From: Mimachlamys varia
Lineage: Eukaryota > Mollusca > Bivalvia > Pectinida > Pectinidae
Assembly (NCBI GenBank): GCA_947623455.1
Contig: OX392527.1
Coordinates: forward strand, 13,140,001 to 13,204,000
Length of the DNA stretch: 64,000 nucleotides
Reading direction: 5' to 3'
Position numbers and translations under genes: made by a program. Each line of letters starts with the position of its first letter. Within the stretch, counting starts at the first letter, position 1. Below are positions 35,560 through 46,562 of this stretch, piece after piece. The notes beneath the pieces were generated by a model, which worked only from the letters and a program-made list of their open reading frames with translations, was not told the origin of the DNA and made no database searches.

Positions 35560-35734
35560 TTTAGGTTAAAAAGTTTTGGCCACGATTTTTCATAATTTCA
35601 TATTTTGATCTCATTTGATGCAACAGTACGTGAAGTGACCGATACCCCGTCTCCTTCGGTGTTGAGAAAATAGGCAAGCTAGGTGACGCCCCATTTCTAT
35701 GAGCCAAGTGAGTTTCCTTAAGTTAAGGAACGTT

Positions 35735-35928
35735 GATGAAACCGGGGCCAGGGCGACTTCTATCATTACGGATCAGGGCTACCTCTATCATTACGGACCA
35801 GGGCTACCTCTATCATTACGGATCAGGGCTACCTCTATCATTACATGTACGTATCAGGGCGACGTCTATCATTACAGATTAGGGCTACCTGTATCATTAC
35901 GGATCAGGGCTACCTCTATCAGTACAGA
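35735..35928. repeat. 25-bp tandem repeat, about 7-8 copies
   Basis: CTATCATTACGGATCAGGGC recurs with a 25-bp period, with one unit stretched by an ATGTACGT insertion. It is unrelated to the 25-bp array at 2.8 kb and abuts the next array. Confidence 0.9.
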
Positions 35929-35935
35929 CGATGAG

Positions 35936-36872
35936 TGAGAAAGAACCAACGATAACACTCAAACAGTGGACGGGCGATGAATGAGATGGAACCGACGATA
36001 ACATCCCAACATATCGGTCTGGTTAGTGGATGGGCGATGAGTGAGATGGAACCGACGATAACATCCCGACATATCGGTCTGGTTAGTGGACGGGCGATGA
36101 GTGAGATGAAACCGACGATAACATCCCGACATATCGGTTTGGTTAGTGGACGGGCGATGAGTGAGATGAAACCGACGATAACACCCAAACATATCGGTCT
36201 GGTTAGTGGACGGGCGATGAGTGAGATGGAACCGACGATAACATCCCGACATATCGGTCTGGTTAGTGGACGGGCGATGAGTGAGATGAAACCGACGATA
36301 ACACCCAAACATATCGGTCTGGTTAGTGGACGGGCGATGAGTGAGATGGAACCGACGATAACATCCCGACATATCGGTCTGGTTAGTGGACGGGCGATGA
36401 GTGAGATGAAACCGACGATAACACCCAAACATTTCGGTCTGGTTAGTGGACGGGCGATGAGTGAGATGGAACCGACGATAACATCCCGACATATCGGTCT
36501 GGTTAGTGGACGGGCGATGAGTGAGATGAAACCGACGATAACACCCAAACATTTCGGTCTGGTTAGTGGACGGGCGATGAGTGAGATGAAACCGACGATA
36601 ACACCCAAACATATCGGTCTGGTTAGTGGACGGGCGATGAGTGAGATGGAACCGACGATAACATCCCGACATATCGGTCTGGTTAGTGGACGGGCGATGA
36701 GTGAGATGAAACCGACGATAACACCCAAACATTTCGGTCTGGTTAGTGGACGGGCGATGAGTGAGATGGAACCGACGATAACATCCCGACATATCGGTCT
36801 GGTTAGTGGACGGGCGATGAGTGAGATGAAACCGACGATAACACCCAAACATTTCGGTCTGGTTAGTGGACG
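35936..36872. repeat. Second, unrelated 60-bp array with dimeric order, about 15.6 copies
   Basis: The unit contains GTGGACGGGCGATGAGTGAG and ACCGACGATAACA. Two unit types alternate: GATGGA with TCCCGAC, and GATGAA with CCCAAAC, giving a 120-bp dimer over most of the array. Frames of 309-348 codons are open on both strands only because the unit length is a multiple of three. Confidence 0.95.
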
Positions 36873-37436
36873 GACGACCCTGCAAGCGCCATATCTGCCC
36901 AGGGAAGCAACATTTGCTCGACAAGAGCAATTCTTGTTTTACTTCCGGTTTAAATTGCATATCTGTTTCCTTGGCGTTGTGATTGTAGGTAAAGAAGCTC
37001 ATGTTTTATGTACTCTTGATTAATCGTTCGATGTTCTGGGATCTTGGGCTGATTCGGAGTAGGATAGGGGAACGGTTTTATATACATTAACCTCTAGATA
37101 CAAGATCACGTGTCTCAATCTGAATGGTAGAACATCACGATACAGACGAAGAATTCCTCCTGTCAATTACGTGACTCGCTTTCTGCCAGGTAAGTATAAG
37201 ACGTCCTCCGACACAACAGCGCGGTGTGTGCTATCTTCCGTTCCAGCGACAACCAGACTCCTCTTTACACTTGAGAACATGATTTCTGACGGTTTTCCGG
37301 TATGGATAACTCCTATTATTGAAATTACACTTGTATGTTGGCCAGGTCACCAACATGGTTAAAAATCGGAGAGGACACGGAATATCCCTCGTGTCACTTC
37401 GGTAGTGGTGATTCTGGGATAGAATTGTGCACATAC
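36873..37436. other. Spacer downstream of the receptor relic
   Basis: If the receptor gene were whole, exons for its cytoplasmic loop and fourth transmembrane helix should lie here or further left on the minus strand. I found no segment resembling them. Confidence 0.5.
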
Positions 37437-39076
37437 CTTCGATGACGTTATTGGCGAGATGAATACACAGGATAATGCTCACGACGGGAACATCTGTAGA
37501 CAATGGCGGTAACTGATCCATGACAATAGTCATGAAGATTGCCAGAGACAGGAGAACAGTGATGGAGTAGCTGGCCTTCTCTCCACACTCAGCTGGAAGG
37601 AAAAACACAAATATGTTCGTGAGCTACCTTGGAGCATACTACGACAAAAGCTAGGATAAACTATATTGAGGAAGATAAAGTACGAATGATTGAATTCCTT
37701 GTTGACAATATCTTTGTTGAGTTCGGAGGAAAGATTTTCCAACAGACTGTTGGAATTCCAATGGGAACTAACTGTGCCCCACTTTTGGCTTACTTGTTTT
37801 GTTTTCATACGCGGCCGAATTTGTCGAGGGTTTATCAGGACGGGTAACAAAAAACTTACCAAATCTTTCAATTTCACTTTCAGGTATATCGACCATGTGT
37901 TGTCTATAGACAACAAGACGTTTGCTGACCTAGTCGATCGTATTTACCCTACTGAACTTGAGATTAAGGACATAACATACTCTCCTACATCAGCTTCCTA
38001 CCTTGATCTTAATTAAACTATGGCCAACACGGGCAGCTTACTACTAACCTTTATGATAAACATGACGATTTCAATTTTCCGATCGTGAACTTTCCCTTTC
38101 TTGATAGTAACATCTTATGGTGTTTACATGTCGCAGTTGATTCGAATTCGTTATTCTAGGGCTCGCTATGAATATCGAGATTTTCGTGATAGATGTCAGC
38201 TGCCGCTAACTTGCGTCACAGGGATTCGAGAGATGCAGGTTGATGAAGTCTTTGGGCAAGTTTTATGGTTGCCATTTTGGTCTCAATGAGAAATATTCTG
38301 TATCTTTGTGTGACATGAAGATGGACGTTTTTGAGTATGCCCATTTGTTTGCTCATTGTTGTGATTGACAATGATGGCATGGTTCTCATTTTGAGGACTT
38401 GATGTTTACTTGGATGTGACCAAGATTTACATGGCGGGTGTCGTCGATGAAGCAGAAGACGCTTACTCTTCCGGAACACTTGGTCTTATTCTCTAGTAGT
38501 TTTACGAGGGTCTCCATGTAAATATTTCCTTTGTTCATATTTTGCCTGTAGTTTAATAGATTTTGAGATAGGATTATGGTTTTGTTGACGTTTTGGTGTT
38601 CTCTGATTTTTTTCCCCATACATAACAGATTCAGAAGTAAGAACTCTGTTCGACGTGTCAACTGCACGGATAAATCAACATACTGGGATTGGTTTACTCC
38701 GGGAAATAATAACTTCTCTGTGAGATTCAACACGTCCACGGTCCACTGACCATTATCCACCAGTTGGTCCAGATAAACAGTTGATGGGACAGAGATCACT
38801 TCGCCCAAACTGTAGCCTAGGTGGCTTATCATCAGATGACAAATATGAGAGTCGAACGGGGAATATTTGATAAATGGTTTACACGTGCTCTCGAGATGCC
38901 AAGCCTTCAGATGAAGCAAGAACATGAAGCATGGCCTTTTCTTTGCTAAGGAAGCCGTAACCTCCCGCTGGGTTCAGCAGTACCATTGGCGGAACCCAAA
39001 CATCAGGGAGGGGGAGGTACACCACTGTGATGTTGTCGTATTCGTCCCTGTCCCAACGTAGGTACTCATCTGTCCA
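37437..39076 (-). pseudogene. Nicotinic acetylcholine receptor-like (Cys-loop ligand-gated channel) pseudogene
   Basis: Reading leftward, the segment from 39076 starts at a good acceptor (CTTCATGCTGCAG/TGG) with WTDEYLRWDRDEYDNI (loop D) and VWVPPMVLLN (loop A). About 40 codons later comes the Cys loop CKPFIKYSPFDSHIC, with the family's 13 residues between cysteines, and then RRTEFLLLNLL at the entry to helix 1. The second piece (about 37628-37437) has FVFFLPAECGEK, helix 2 (ASYSITVLLSLAIFMTIV) and VPVVSIILCIHL of helix 3, ending at donor GAAG/GTATGT. The GEK before helix 2 is typical of cation channels. Defects: the frame shifts by one base between loop A and the Cys loop (about 38885-38925), some eight residues of helix 1 are missing, and a retroelement lies between the pieces. 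No signal-peptide exon or fourth helix was found. Divergent nicotinic-like subunits are numerous in molluscs; the subtype cannot be named. Confidence 0.75.
37629..38480 (+). mobile_element. Degraded Penelope-like reverse transcriptase fragment
   Basis: Plus-strand pieces in three frames align in order with a reverse transcriptase: MIEFLVDNIFVEFGG, then QQTVGIPMGTNCAPLLA, then SFNFTFRYIDHVLS, YLDLN, LYDKHDDFNFPIVNFPF and YGVYMSQLIR. Frameshifts lie near 37805 and 38017-38035, with later stops. The catalytic YxDD motif reads YIDH, so one metal-binding aspartate is lost. The element begins abruptly in the fingers region, consistent with 5' truncation. Assignment to the Penelope-like group rests on remembered motifs; another reverse-transcriptase clade is possible. 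Its limits toward 38.6 kb are uncertain. Confidence 0.7.
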
Positions 39077-39365
39077 CTGCAGCATGAAGAAAAGGTGTGT
39101 TCCCAAAACACTCTCCACGATGTTAAATTATTTTAGCATACGGAAAAAAATCACTTATATGTACAAACAACATATCATCTTGATTTCGTAGCAGTAGCAA
39201 CCGGCTATACTTTGTATAATTCTGTAATAGGTTACGTGTTTAACGAGTCATATTCTTATAGTTTTGTCTGTTTACGTTGGTACATAACAAGAACTTAGTG
39301 AATACACCATCAACATGGTAACAGAAAGATCGCGAGCGGCTGATTATATAACAACAGATTGTAAC

Positions 39366-39625
39366 AGTTGAGTGGTCGGGTGGTGCAGTGGATAGCGCAC
39401 TTGCCTTTCACCAATGCGGCCGGGGTTCGATTCCCCTACCGGACGTGAACATGTATTGGGTCACCTGCCCGACCACGTGGGTTTTCTCCGGGTACTCCGG
39501 TTTCCTCCTACAATAAGACCACTCGGACGCTAACATCTGGGCCAACAAGAGTGATTAATATAAGTTGTATAACTTGTTTCATAATTGTTGTAAAATAAAT
39601 AAAGTTTATATTACCGGTATATATT
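39366..39625 (+). mobile_element. tRNA-derived SINE with 10-bp target-site duplication
   Basis: The head carries an A-box-like GGTGCAGTGGATAGCGC and B box GGTTCGATTCCCC at tRNA spacing. The body holds GTGGGTTTTCTCCGGGTACT and CCGGTTTCCTCC, a conserved SINE core that I associate from memory with widespread invertebrate SINEs. The tail ends AAATAAATAAAGTTTATATT. Direct repeats AGATTGTAAC at 39356-39365 and 39626-39635 flank the element exactly, the mark of target-primed insertion. Confidence 0.88.
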
Positions 39626-39635
39626 AGATTGTAAC

Positions 39636-40919
39636 TATTTGTTCATCTGCTACTGTCTCTTTGCATTTTAACTGGTTGTACCGATGATACCTCAGACTGT
39701 AAACTCTAGGTTGATGCGTGTTGGGTTTTGTCCATTTCTAACATCAGTCTGTACATCATGCATCGCAATTCGTCTTTACAAAAGAAGATCTGCCCGTTTT
39801 CATGAAACCGTTCTCATGCTCAAACATGGATTCTGTGTTCAAACCCAATTTCTTGTTCTGGATATAAATCAATTATGAAATGATATTTTGGAAATTATTT
39901 GAGGATAGTGAAAATTAAATATTGTTTTCAATGTTTACAATTTACTTTTTGAGCGTTTGACACAATATAAGTGAATTAAAACTGACGTGAGCACAAAAAT
40001 ACATGGCAGGCTAGAAATAAGGGCTTAAAACGTTTATGCTACAGTCTATTAACTGTGACACATTGTGCATTGTCTCCAATATGGGAATGATAGGACAAAC
40101 TAAATAACAATGTTCGCCGTTGAGATCTGGACAAATAAAGAGGAGAAAACCATTGTGATATTTGACAAGTATGTAAATATACTTCAGTATGTTACCATGT
40201 AACGTTACTTGGGGTGCATTACTTGTGTAAATAACGGTGTCTCGGTTAACGGTCCGCAATGATTTGTGTGTAATATAGACCATTAGTACCATTACACCGC
40301 GGTGAAGGTATAATGGTGTGGAGTCCATCTGACGTATCAGCAAGAAAAAATGGAAGTTTGCCGAAACGAACTCTGTTTCAGTTAAAAGGCCAAACGTTCG
40401 CCGTTTACAGTAGAGATAGACAATTCCATTAGACGATGTCTGTCTGTCTGTGCGTCCGACAACTCGTGATATTCGTCTCCAGGTAAAGTTGCACATCTGT
40501 TTCGCGTTTTCCAAATCAGAAAAAAATGCGAATTAAGATTTTTTCTAAATCATGCAAACTAGTGGCGGACTGCTCTTACATTACACTGTATAACACAACT
40601 CCGCAGCTACAGACATGCACACAATGATTGGTATGTTATTTTTGCTTTGAACACAAACATGAATTGAAAACTTTCTTTGACATGCTTTCGAAGATAGCAA
40701 ATGACCGATGTCGGAGTAATCGTTGTGACCATATTTTAACATGATTGAGGAGCAGAATGGGTGAACTTGTTATTCGTCCTTCTGACTGCCTCCAGTATTT
40801 GAATGTATTCAGGCGTTCGAACTGTCTCTATGGTTACAGACACTGACCTTATCATTTCGTTACGTGTTCATCATCAAACACAAATGTACATATTGGGTCG
40901 AACAGCCTTATGTGATACG
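39636..40919. other. Spacer, one long unexplained frame
   Basis: A 167-codon minus frame (40011-40514) has no stop, but its composition is mixed and I recognise no domain, catalytic motif or splice context. It may be part of an old dispersed repeat. Nothing else is seen. Confidence 0.4.
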
Positions 40920-41148
40920 TATTCGGTCACACAGTCTCATATATATCGGTTCACACGTACATCCGTATATACATATATATCGGTTCACACGTACATACAT
41001 ATATATCGGTTCATACGTACATCCGTATATACATGTATATTGGTTCATACGTACATCCTTATATACATGTATATTGGTTCATACGTACATCCCTATATAC
41101 ATGTATATCGGTTCACACGTACATCCGTGTATATATATTGGTTCACTA
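40920..41148. repeat. 34-bp tandem repeat, about 6-7 copies
   Basis: GGTTCATACGTACATCCGTA followed by TATACATGTATAT repeats every 34 bp, with one shortened unit near 40990. Several frames are open through it, giving Tyr/Ile/His-rich spurious peptides. Confidence 0.9.
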
Positions 41149-41929
41149 TGCTACACAAGGTCTGATGAAAGGTCCAGCCTTCATCTCACAAACCTATACA
41201 GCCGTCAAACGACACTGATCTTTAGATGAAGATTGCCACTCCTTGAAGGACTGGTGATGGGTATGCTACATGGTAAAAGCCCGCAACTTAGAGAATATGT
41301 ATATATTTTTTGGAGTTTGATGGGACAGAATAAGCCGAAGATTGTTTTCCCTTCAGTGTCATACCTTCTGATAGAGGGCCTTCAAGCTGGGTGTCGCACG
41401 TGCTGGTGGTGCGGTATGTGACTTAGTCGTCGGGTCATACAGCGATAGACGCACCAAAAATTCATTTGCTTTTATTTCATAACTTTACATTTTTATGTAA
41501 AAAAATGAGATTCTGTCAAAAATAATTTGAATACGTCAATACTGACGTGGATTCACAGTATTTGGTGTTGGGTTTTCTATCGGAGGGTGTGGTATTGGAG
41601 AGAAAATAGCTTGTTCACGTTGAACAGCGAGGGACGATCTCTATTCAGGAGCATTTTTGATAAAAATGAAAAATAAAAACAGCTTTGTTCAACAATTTAA
41701 TAACTTATTCATGTTTATAAATAGCGCCAGTATATGTCAATCCGATTTAAACATATAGGTAACACCGACAGGATATGTTATATACTAAATAATTTAATAA
41801 AATCTAAATTGATTAAGTTCTAAAATGAATATATTAAAAATTTATGAATTAGGCTTACATCACACAGAACACAATACATACATGATTAAATTATTCACAC
41901 AAAACTACAGTCTATATATGTACAATGGG
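41149..41929. other. AT-rich spacer, no gene recognised
   Basis: No frame with family motifs and no repeat register was seen. The region lies downstream of the minus-strand Kelch gene. Confidence 0.5.
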
Positions 41930-42560
41930 GCATACACAATTAATATACAATCACACATACACATCTAATACACAATTAATATACAATTACACATACACAT
42001 CTAATACACAATTAATATACAATTACAAAAACACAACTAATACACAATTAATATACAATCACACATACACATCTAATACAGAATTCATATACAATTAGAC
42101 ATACACAACTAATTCACAATTAAAATACAATCACACATACACATCTAATTCACAATTAATATACAATTACACACACACAATTAATATACAATTACAAATA
42201 CACATCTAATACACAATTAATAAACAATTAGGCATACAGCTAGTACACAATTAATATACAACCACACATACACATCTAATACACAATTAATAAACAATTA
42301 GGCATACACAACTAATACACAATTAAAATACAATCACACATACACATCTAATACACAATTAATAAACAATTAGGCATGCACAACTAATACACAATTAATT
42401 TACAATTAGACACACAGCTAGTACATATTTAATATACAATTGCACACACACACACACACACTCACACACATACAGCTAGTACATCATTAATATACAATTG
42501 CACACACACAGCTAGTACATAATATATAACAATTACACATACACGCCTAATAAGCAATTA
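41930..42560. repeat. ~36-bp AT-rich minisatellite, about 17 copies
   Basis: ACACAATTAATATACAATYA followed by CACATACACATCTAAT repeats with small indels, and a short CA run occurs near 42445. It lies about 220 bp beyond the stop codon of the Kelch gene, so it may fall within or just past its 3' UTR. Confidence 0.9.
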
Positions 42561-42778
42561 ATATACAATTATACATACAAAACTTTATACGAAAAGTATG
42601 TTTATAAATAAATTTGAATATAAATATTGATAACTTAGGACAAAAGTGTATATCTAACAAATACTGAAAATCAACAGCTTGATGAGTTGTTTGTTGATAT
42701 TGTAGATCAGTTTTTACTGTAATTGATATGTTTAAATTCTGATTTTGTAGATAAGTTGATTTGAGAAAATCCTCTTTC
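42561..42778 (-). other. Probable 3' UTR of the Kelch-like gene
   Basis: This is AT-rich sequence directly after the stop. I saw no AATAAA on the minus strand here, so the cleavage site cannot be placed. Confidence 0.4.
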
Positions 42779-44524
42779 TCACACATCAAACTCGATGAGC
42801 ATTTTCTCGTAGTCTGTGTGGAACTCCTGTTTGTTGATAAACATGTAGAAGCAACCATCGACCTCCATCGTAGTAGGGAACTGTCGGTCATCACACACGG
42901 ACACTTCGTCCCCGGTGATGGCGTGTATGTCTTGATGCTGTGTGACCTCCGAACATGTCTGACGATTGCAGTAGGTGTCTTCTCCACCCAAAATTAAACG
43001 TCTAGCACTATCGCTGTTGTCGCGTATCATACTGAAGTGCTTTCTGTAGAAATGCGGAATCTTTCCGATTAGCTTGGTAGTTCTGTTTCCGACAAAAGAT
43101 ACCAACTGGCCCTCGGAACACAAAACTTCTGTTCTGTTTCCACAAACAACCGCTCTGGTGAACTTGCTAGGGCTCGGGAGATTGCTGACATGCGTACAAG
43201 CGTAGGTTTCAGTGTTGAAACACTGGATTGCTGCAGTTTCCTCGGCACATCCAAGCCATCCCCCAAATGTGTATATCTTGTTTCCAATTGCCACAGCGCA
43301 CGAAGCGTCTATACCTATGTGAAGGTCACCAACTGGTCTCCACATATCGTTCCGAACGTCGTACTCCTCGACACTCTTCATAGTTCCGGCGTTGTATCCA
43401 CCCAAAACATACAGGGAATCTTTCACCGATACCATGCAATGGCGGTAACGACCTGACGTCATGGACCCACGGCTACGCCACCTGGACAGTTTGGATGAGA
43501 AATAGTAGCAGCTGTTTAGCTTGTTGGTGCCTCCCGTGATGAAGAGATCTTCTCCATGACAACAAGTTGCAAACTCGTCGCCAACATTCGGCGGTGTCGG
43601 ATGAAGTGAATACCATTTTTGTTCAGCGAAGCTGTAAGCAATGAATTCCGTTACCCTCTCGCCGTTCTCCTTCAGGCGTCGGCCTATCACTGCCAGTACA
43701 GTCTCTTTATCAGAGCTTCTCCTTTGTGGCTGCAACAGATGACACTGGTCATTCCTTTTGGCGGGAAGAGCATGTAGTTTTACTGCTTGTCTAACCAGTT
43801 TAGCACAGATATCGTTTGACTGGACAAGTTGCAGCGAGTCCAATTCGTTTAATAGATAATCTAAACTGAGAAGGGTTAATCTGAGGTGAGAGAACACAAC
43901 ACCTATAGAATCCCTTCTCTCCTCCCCCTCATCAGCGTCTACCCAGCGTAATACGGCATCACAGACATGCTCTTCCCGTGCCACGTCTAAGTCATCTGTT
44001 TTAATGATCTCACAAAGTTCATCGAGTTCAAGTCGAACAAACTCTTCATTAAAGCGGATCTCTTCAAAATGTTTTTGTATATATATCCAGCACATGTCCT
44101 CCAGATTTGTATTGTGAAATGCCCTAGCTAGCTTCCAAATCCCCAAGCAGTTTTCTGTGTTCATTTTCTTTTCCATGAATGCCTCGCACTTTCTAAGTAG
44201 AGAGTCAATCTGAAGGAGAGATGAGGTTTTGAAGAGGTCCTCCGCGGTGTGTTCGGTAAGGACGTCGATGTCCTGGTATACGTATGCAATGACAAGTTTA
44301 AAAACGGACGGTGTGATGTCCTTTAAACACACCCTGTCTTCCATGGATTCTCTCATCCCGGACGAGTACATGGCATCAAAGAACTTGGAGACAGCTGAGA
44401 GCACGATCCGGTGACAGTAAAACGACTGGTCCCCGACTTCAACTGTGACATCAGTGTAGCGGTTGGCTTCATAGTATTCCTGTATCCCTTTCATAAGAGT
44501 ATCTCTTACTGCCATGGCGATCAT
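42779..44524 (-). CDS. Kelch-like protein (BTB-BACK-Kelch), single coding exon
   Basis: The predicted protein is 581 residues, the usual size for KLHL proteins, which commonly act as substrate receptors for cullin-3 ubiquitin ligases. The BTB domain spans about 20-125 (YTDVTVEVGDQSFYCHRIVL, then SGMRES). BACK spans about 130-235 (NCLGIWKLARAF; CDAVLRWVD; LRLTLLSLDYL). Kelch repeats span about 275-560, with LYVLGGYN and KIYTFGGW as the clearest blades; the later blades are weak. I take the ATG at 44524 because the frame's upstream part lacks an ATG. A second ATG at 44515 sits in a near-perfect Kozak context (GATCGCCATGG) and may be the main start. A splice acceptor at 44547 shows that the 5' UTR is split. 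No frameshift or internal stop interrupts the frame. Orthology to a named KLHL cannot be decided. Confidence 0.93.
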   Translation of the reverse strand: MIAMAVRDTLMKGIQEYYEANRYTDVTVEVGDQSFYCHRIVLSAVSKFFDAMYSSGMRESMEDRVCLKDITPSVFKLVIAYVYQDIDVLTEHTAEDLFKTSSLLQIDSLLRKCEAFMEKKMNTENCLGIWKLARAFHNTNLEDMCWIYIQKHFEEIRFNEEFVRLELDELCEIIKTDDLDVAREEHVCDAVLRWVDADEGEERRDSIGVVFSHLRLTLLSLDYLLNELDSLQLVQSNDICAKLVRQAVKLHALPAKRNDQCHLLQPQRRSSDKETVLAVIGRRLKENGERVTEFIAYSFAEQKWYSLHPTPPNVGDEFATCCHGEDLFITGGTNKLNSCYYFSSKLSRWRSRGSMTSGRYRHCMVSVKDSLYVLGGYNAGTMKSVEEYDVRNDMWRPVGDLHIGIDASCAVAIGNKIYTFGGWLGCAEETAAIQCFNTETYACTHVSNLPSPSKFTRAVVCGNRTEVLCSEGQLVSFVGNRTTKLIGKIPHFYRKHFSMIRDNSDSARRLILGGEDTYCNRQTCSEVTQHQDIHAITGDEVSVCDDRQFPTTMEVDGCFYMFINKQEFHTDYEKMLIEFDV

Positions 44525-44537
44525 TTTGACAGTCAAT

Positions 44538-44560
44538 CAATCCATCTGTGAAACAAAAAA
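44538..44560 (-). promoter_or_regulatory. 3' splice acceptor and two-codon upstream ORF of the Kelch-like gene
   Basis: The reverse strand reads TTTTGTTTCACAG/ATGGATTGA: a pyrimidine-rich acceptor ending at 44547. The exon then opens with ATG-GAT-TGA, a two-codon upstream frame 14 bases before the in-frame ATG at 44524. Such minimal frames can dampen translation; that is inference here. Confidence 0.6.
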
Positions 44561-44639
44561 TAAATGATTAGAACTTCGTGTAATTACTTAATACGTTTAA
44601 CTAAGGCCACTAATAAAGTCTACTACAGCAGTCGATTAT

Positions 44640-45115
44640 GGTCATCACCACTTAAGTAAACTACGGCCATCCCACACTGTTTAACTACTCTCAATCCGCA
44701 TAACAGTCAATTACGGTTATCTCCAATATGGGCAAATAATTGTAAATCCACCACTGTGGCCATCTTCGGCTATCCCCCAATATGCAGTCAATTACGGTCA
44801 TGCCCAAATTAGTCAACTACCTCCATCACTATGATCAGCTACGGTCATCCACCACTATGGTCCACTGTACGGTCATCCACCACTATGGTCATCTACGGTC
44901 ATCCCCCAGTATGGTCGACTACGGTCATCCACCACTATGGTCGACTACGGTCATCCACCAGTATGGTCGACTACGGTCATCCACCACTATGGTCGACTAC
45001 GGTCATCCACCACTATGGTCGACTGTATACGGTTATCCACTACTATGGTCATCTACGGTCATCCCATAGTAATTATGGTCGACTACGGTCACCCCCTATA
45101 TATGGCCAATTATGT
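44640..45115. repeat. 26-bp minisatellite, about 18 copies
   Basis: TCGACTACGGTCATCCACCA followed by CTATGG repeats every 26 bp, best preserved at 44820-45050 and fading leftward. It lies in the putative first intron of the Kelch-like gene. Confidence 0.9.
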
Positions 45116-45164
45116 GCGTGACCGTAGATGTGACCACGATCTAATTGCATTGTATCAAAACGTA

Positions 45165-45600
45165 ACAGCTTTTATTTTCTCAGACAAAAACATAACAAGT
45201 CTTCTTTTTCTTTGGATTCCATAATATCAAAACGTAGCAGGTTATTTTTATTTTCTTTTGTTCTCTAACAAAAAGGTAACATGTTTTCATTATCGGTGGA
45301 TCTCTAACTATCAAAACGCAACAAATTTCAATATTCATAAGTTTCCTAACTACACGTATCAAAACATAACACGATTTTATTTTCTGTGATTCTCGTACTA
45401 TCAAAACCTAACACGATTTTATTTTCTGTGGTTCTCGTACTATCAAATTTTAACAAGTTTTCATTTTCTTGAATTCTCTTATAAACAAAACGCAACAGGT
45501 TTCTATTTTCATAATTATGTTCCAGGTTAGGTTTGATTTGCAGGTGGCTCAATTACTATCAAAACTTAGCAGGTTTTCTCTGTTCCAAACATAACAAAAT
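45165..45600. repeat. Degenerate ~45-55-bp tandem repeat, about 9 copies
   Basis: Blocks of the form TATCAAAACRTAACACGATT, a TTATTTTCTGTG-like run and ATTCTCGTAC recur. Only two neighbouring copies near 45.36-45.44 kb are nearly identical, so the array is old. Confidence 0.7.
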
Positions 45601-46134
45601 ACCGTATGATAAGCTGTTTATCATTATATACTACTACCTTCTATTAAAGCGTAACCACTGGCTTATTTGTATGCACATTTTCGCTTAAAACTGTTATTAT
45701 TCTCACAACTATTCATAATTATGACGGACTATTTTTTTACGCTGATCACTTTTGTTTTGATACTATTTCCGTTAACGAGATTAATCGGCACGAACAGGCG
45801 TCCTTTAAAACCCATTCCTAAGTGCTGGGAAATGGGAAAATCTGTTCTCAAGTTCTTTTCAAGTCGTTCCGAACTTCTTCGCATAACGTCAGCCCGTGGT
45901 GATAATGCTACCAGTTGTGTGGTACAAAGCAGTATATAGGTGATAAAGGAAATTCAAAGGGTTTCCCACATTGGCGGAACCTGAGGTTTTCCAAAGTTTC
46001 GCTTATTTACCCTACATGGGTTGTAAAATATCATGCCACAAGAGATGGCGGGTATACGCATTCTCGAGGGGATATGAGAAAATAATTCTACCGTATATAC
46101 ATGTATATAAAGTATTGAAGTATTCTAGTAGTGG
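45601..46134. other. Intronic or intergenic spacer, no gene recognised
   Basis: A 90-codon plus frame at 45667 begins with a hydrophobic stretch (MTDYFFTLITFVLILFPL) but continues without known motifs and lacks context. Nothing else is seen. Confidence 0.4.
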
Positions 46135-46562
46135 CTGCTGCATAATGTAATGATAATGACATTGAAGATGAATATCATTTCCTGATCAAATGTAATATGT
46201 ATAAAGATGAATATATTAAACAATATTATATAGGAAATCCAGGTATATATGTTTAAATTAATTCAATTATTTAACACAAATAACATGAAAGAACTCTCCA
46301 ATCTTGGTAAATATCTTGGGTTAGCATTAGAAAGAAGAAACTTACAAGTCCAGTAATGTGTTTTTACTGTCAGTCTATCCTATTGTAAACTGCCTGAATT
46401 GTGTGAATGAATGTGTTCGAGTGATTCTGAGAGAGGATGTGAATTATGTGTGAGAGGTCAACGTGCATGTTTGTTAATGTACTGATTGTACTATGTCTTA
46501 CATGTATGTTACCTATGTTTTCTTATTCAATGAGTTTTAAACTTAAGCAAATAAAGAATGTC
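46135..46562 (+). mobile_element. 3' end of a non-LTR retrotransposon (degraded)
   Basis: The sequence encodes NDIEDEYHFLIKCNMYKDEY and, after a frameshift, NNMKELSNLGKYLGLALERR. These match the C-terminal HFL..C..Y and L.KYL..AL..R pattern of LINE polyproteins. A 3' UTR follows with AATAAA near 46549 and no coding sequence beyond. The clade is not identified. Confidence 0.6.

Noticed and set aside
35919..37023. Three ~310-350-codon frames on both strands
   Set aside because: They follow from the 60-bp dimeric array; the non-repeat ends carry no recognisable protein sequence.
40011..40514. 167-residue minus-strand protein
   Set aside because: No family motif, start context or splice signals were recognised. 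It is the only long frame in otherwise featureless DNA and may be part of an old repeat.
44525..44536. Kelch-like protein starting at 44536
   Set aside because: The codon there is TTG. The first in-frame ATG is at 44524, with a better Kozak context at 44515.
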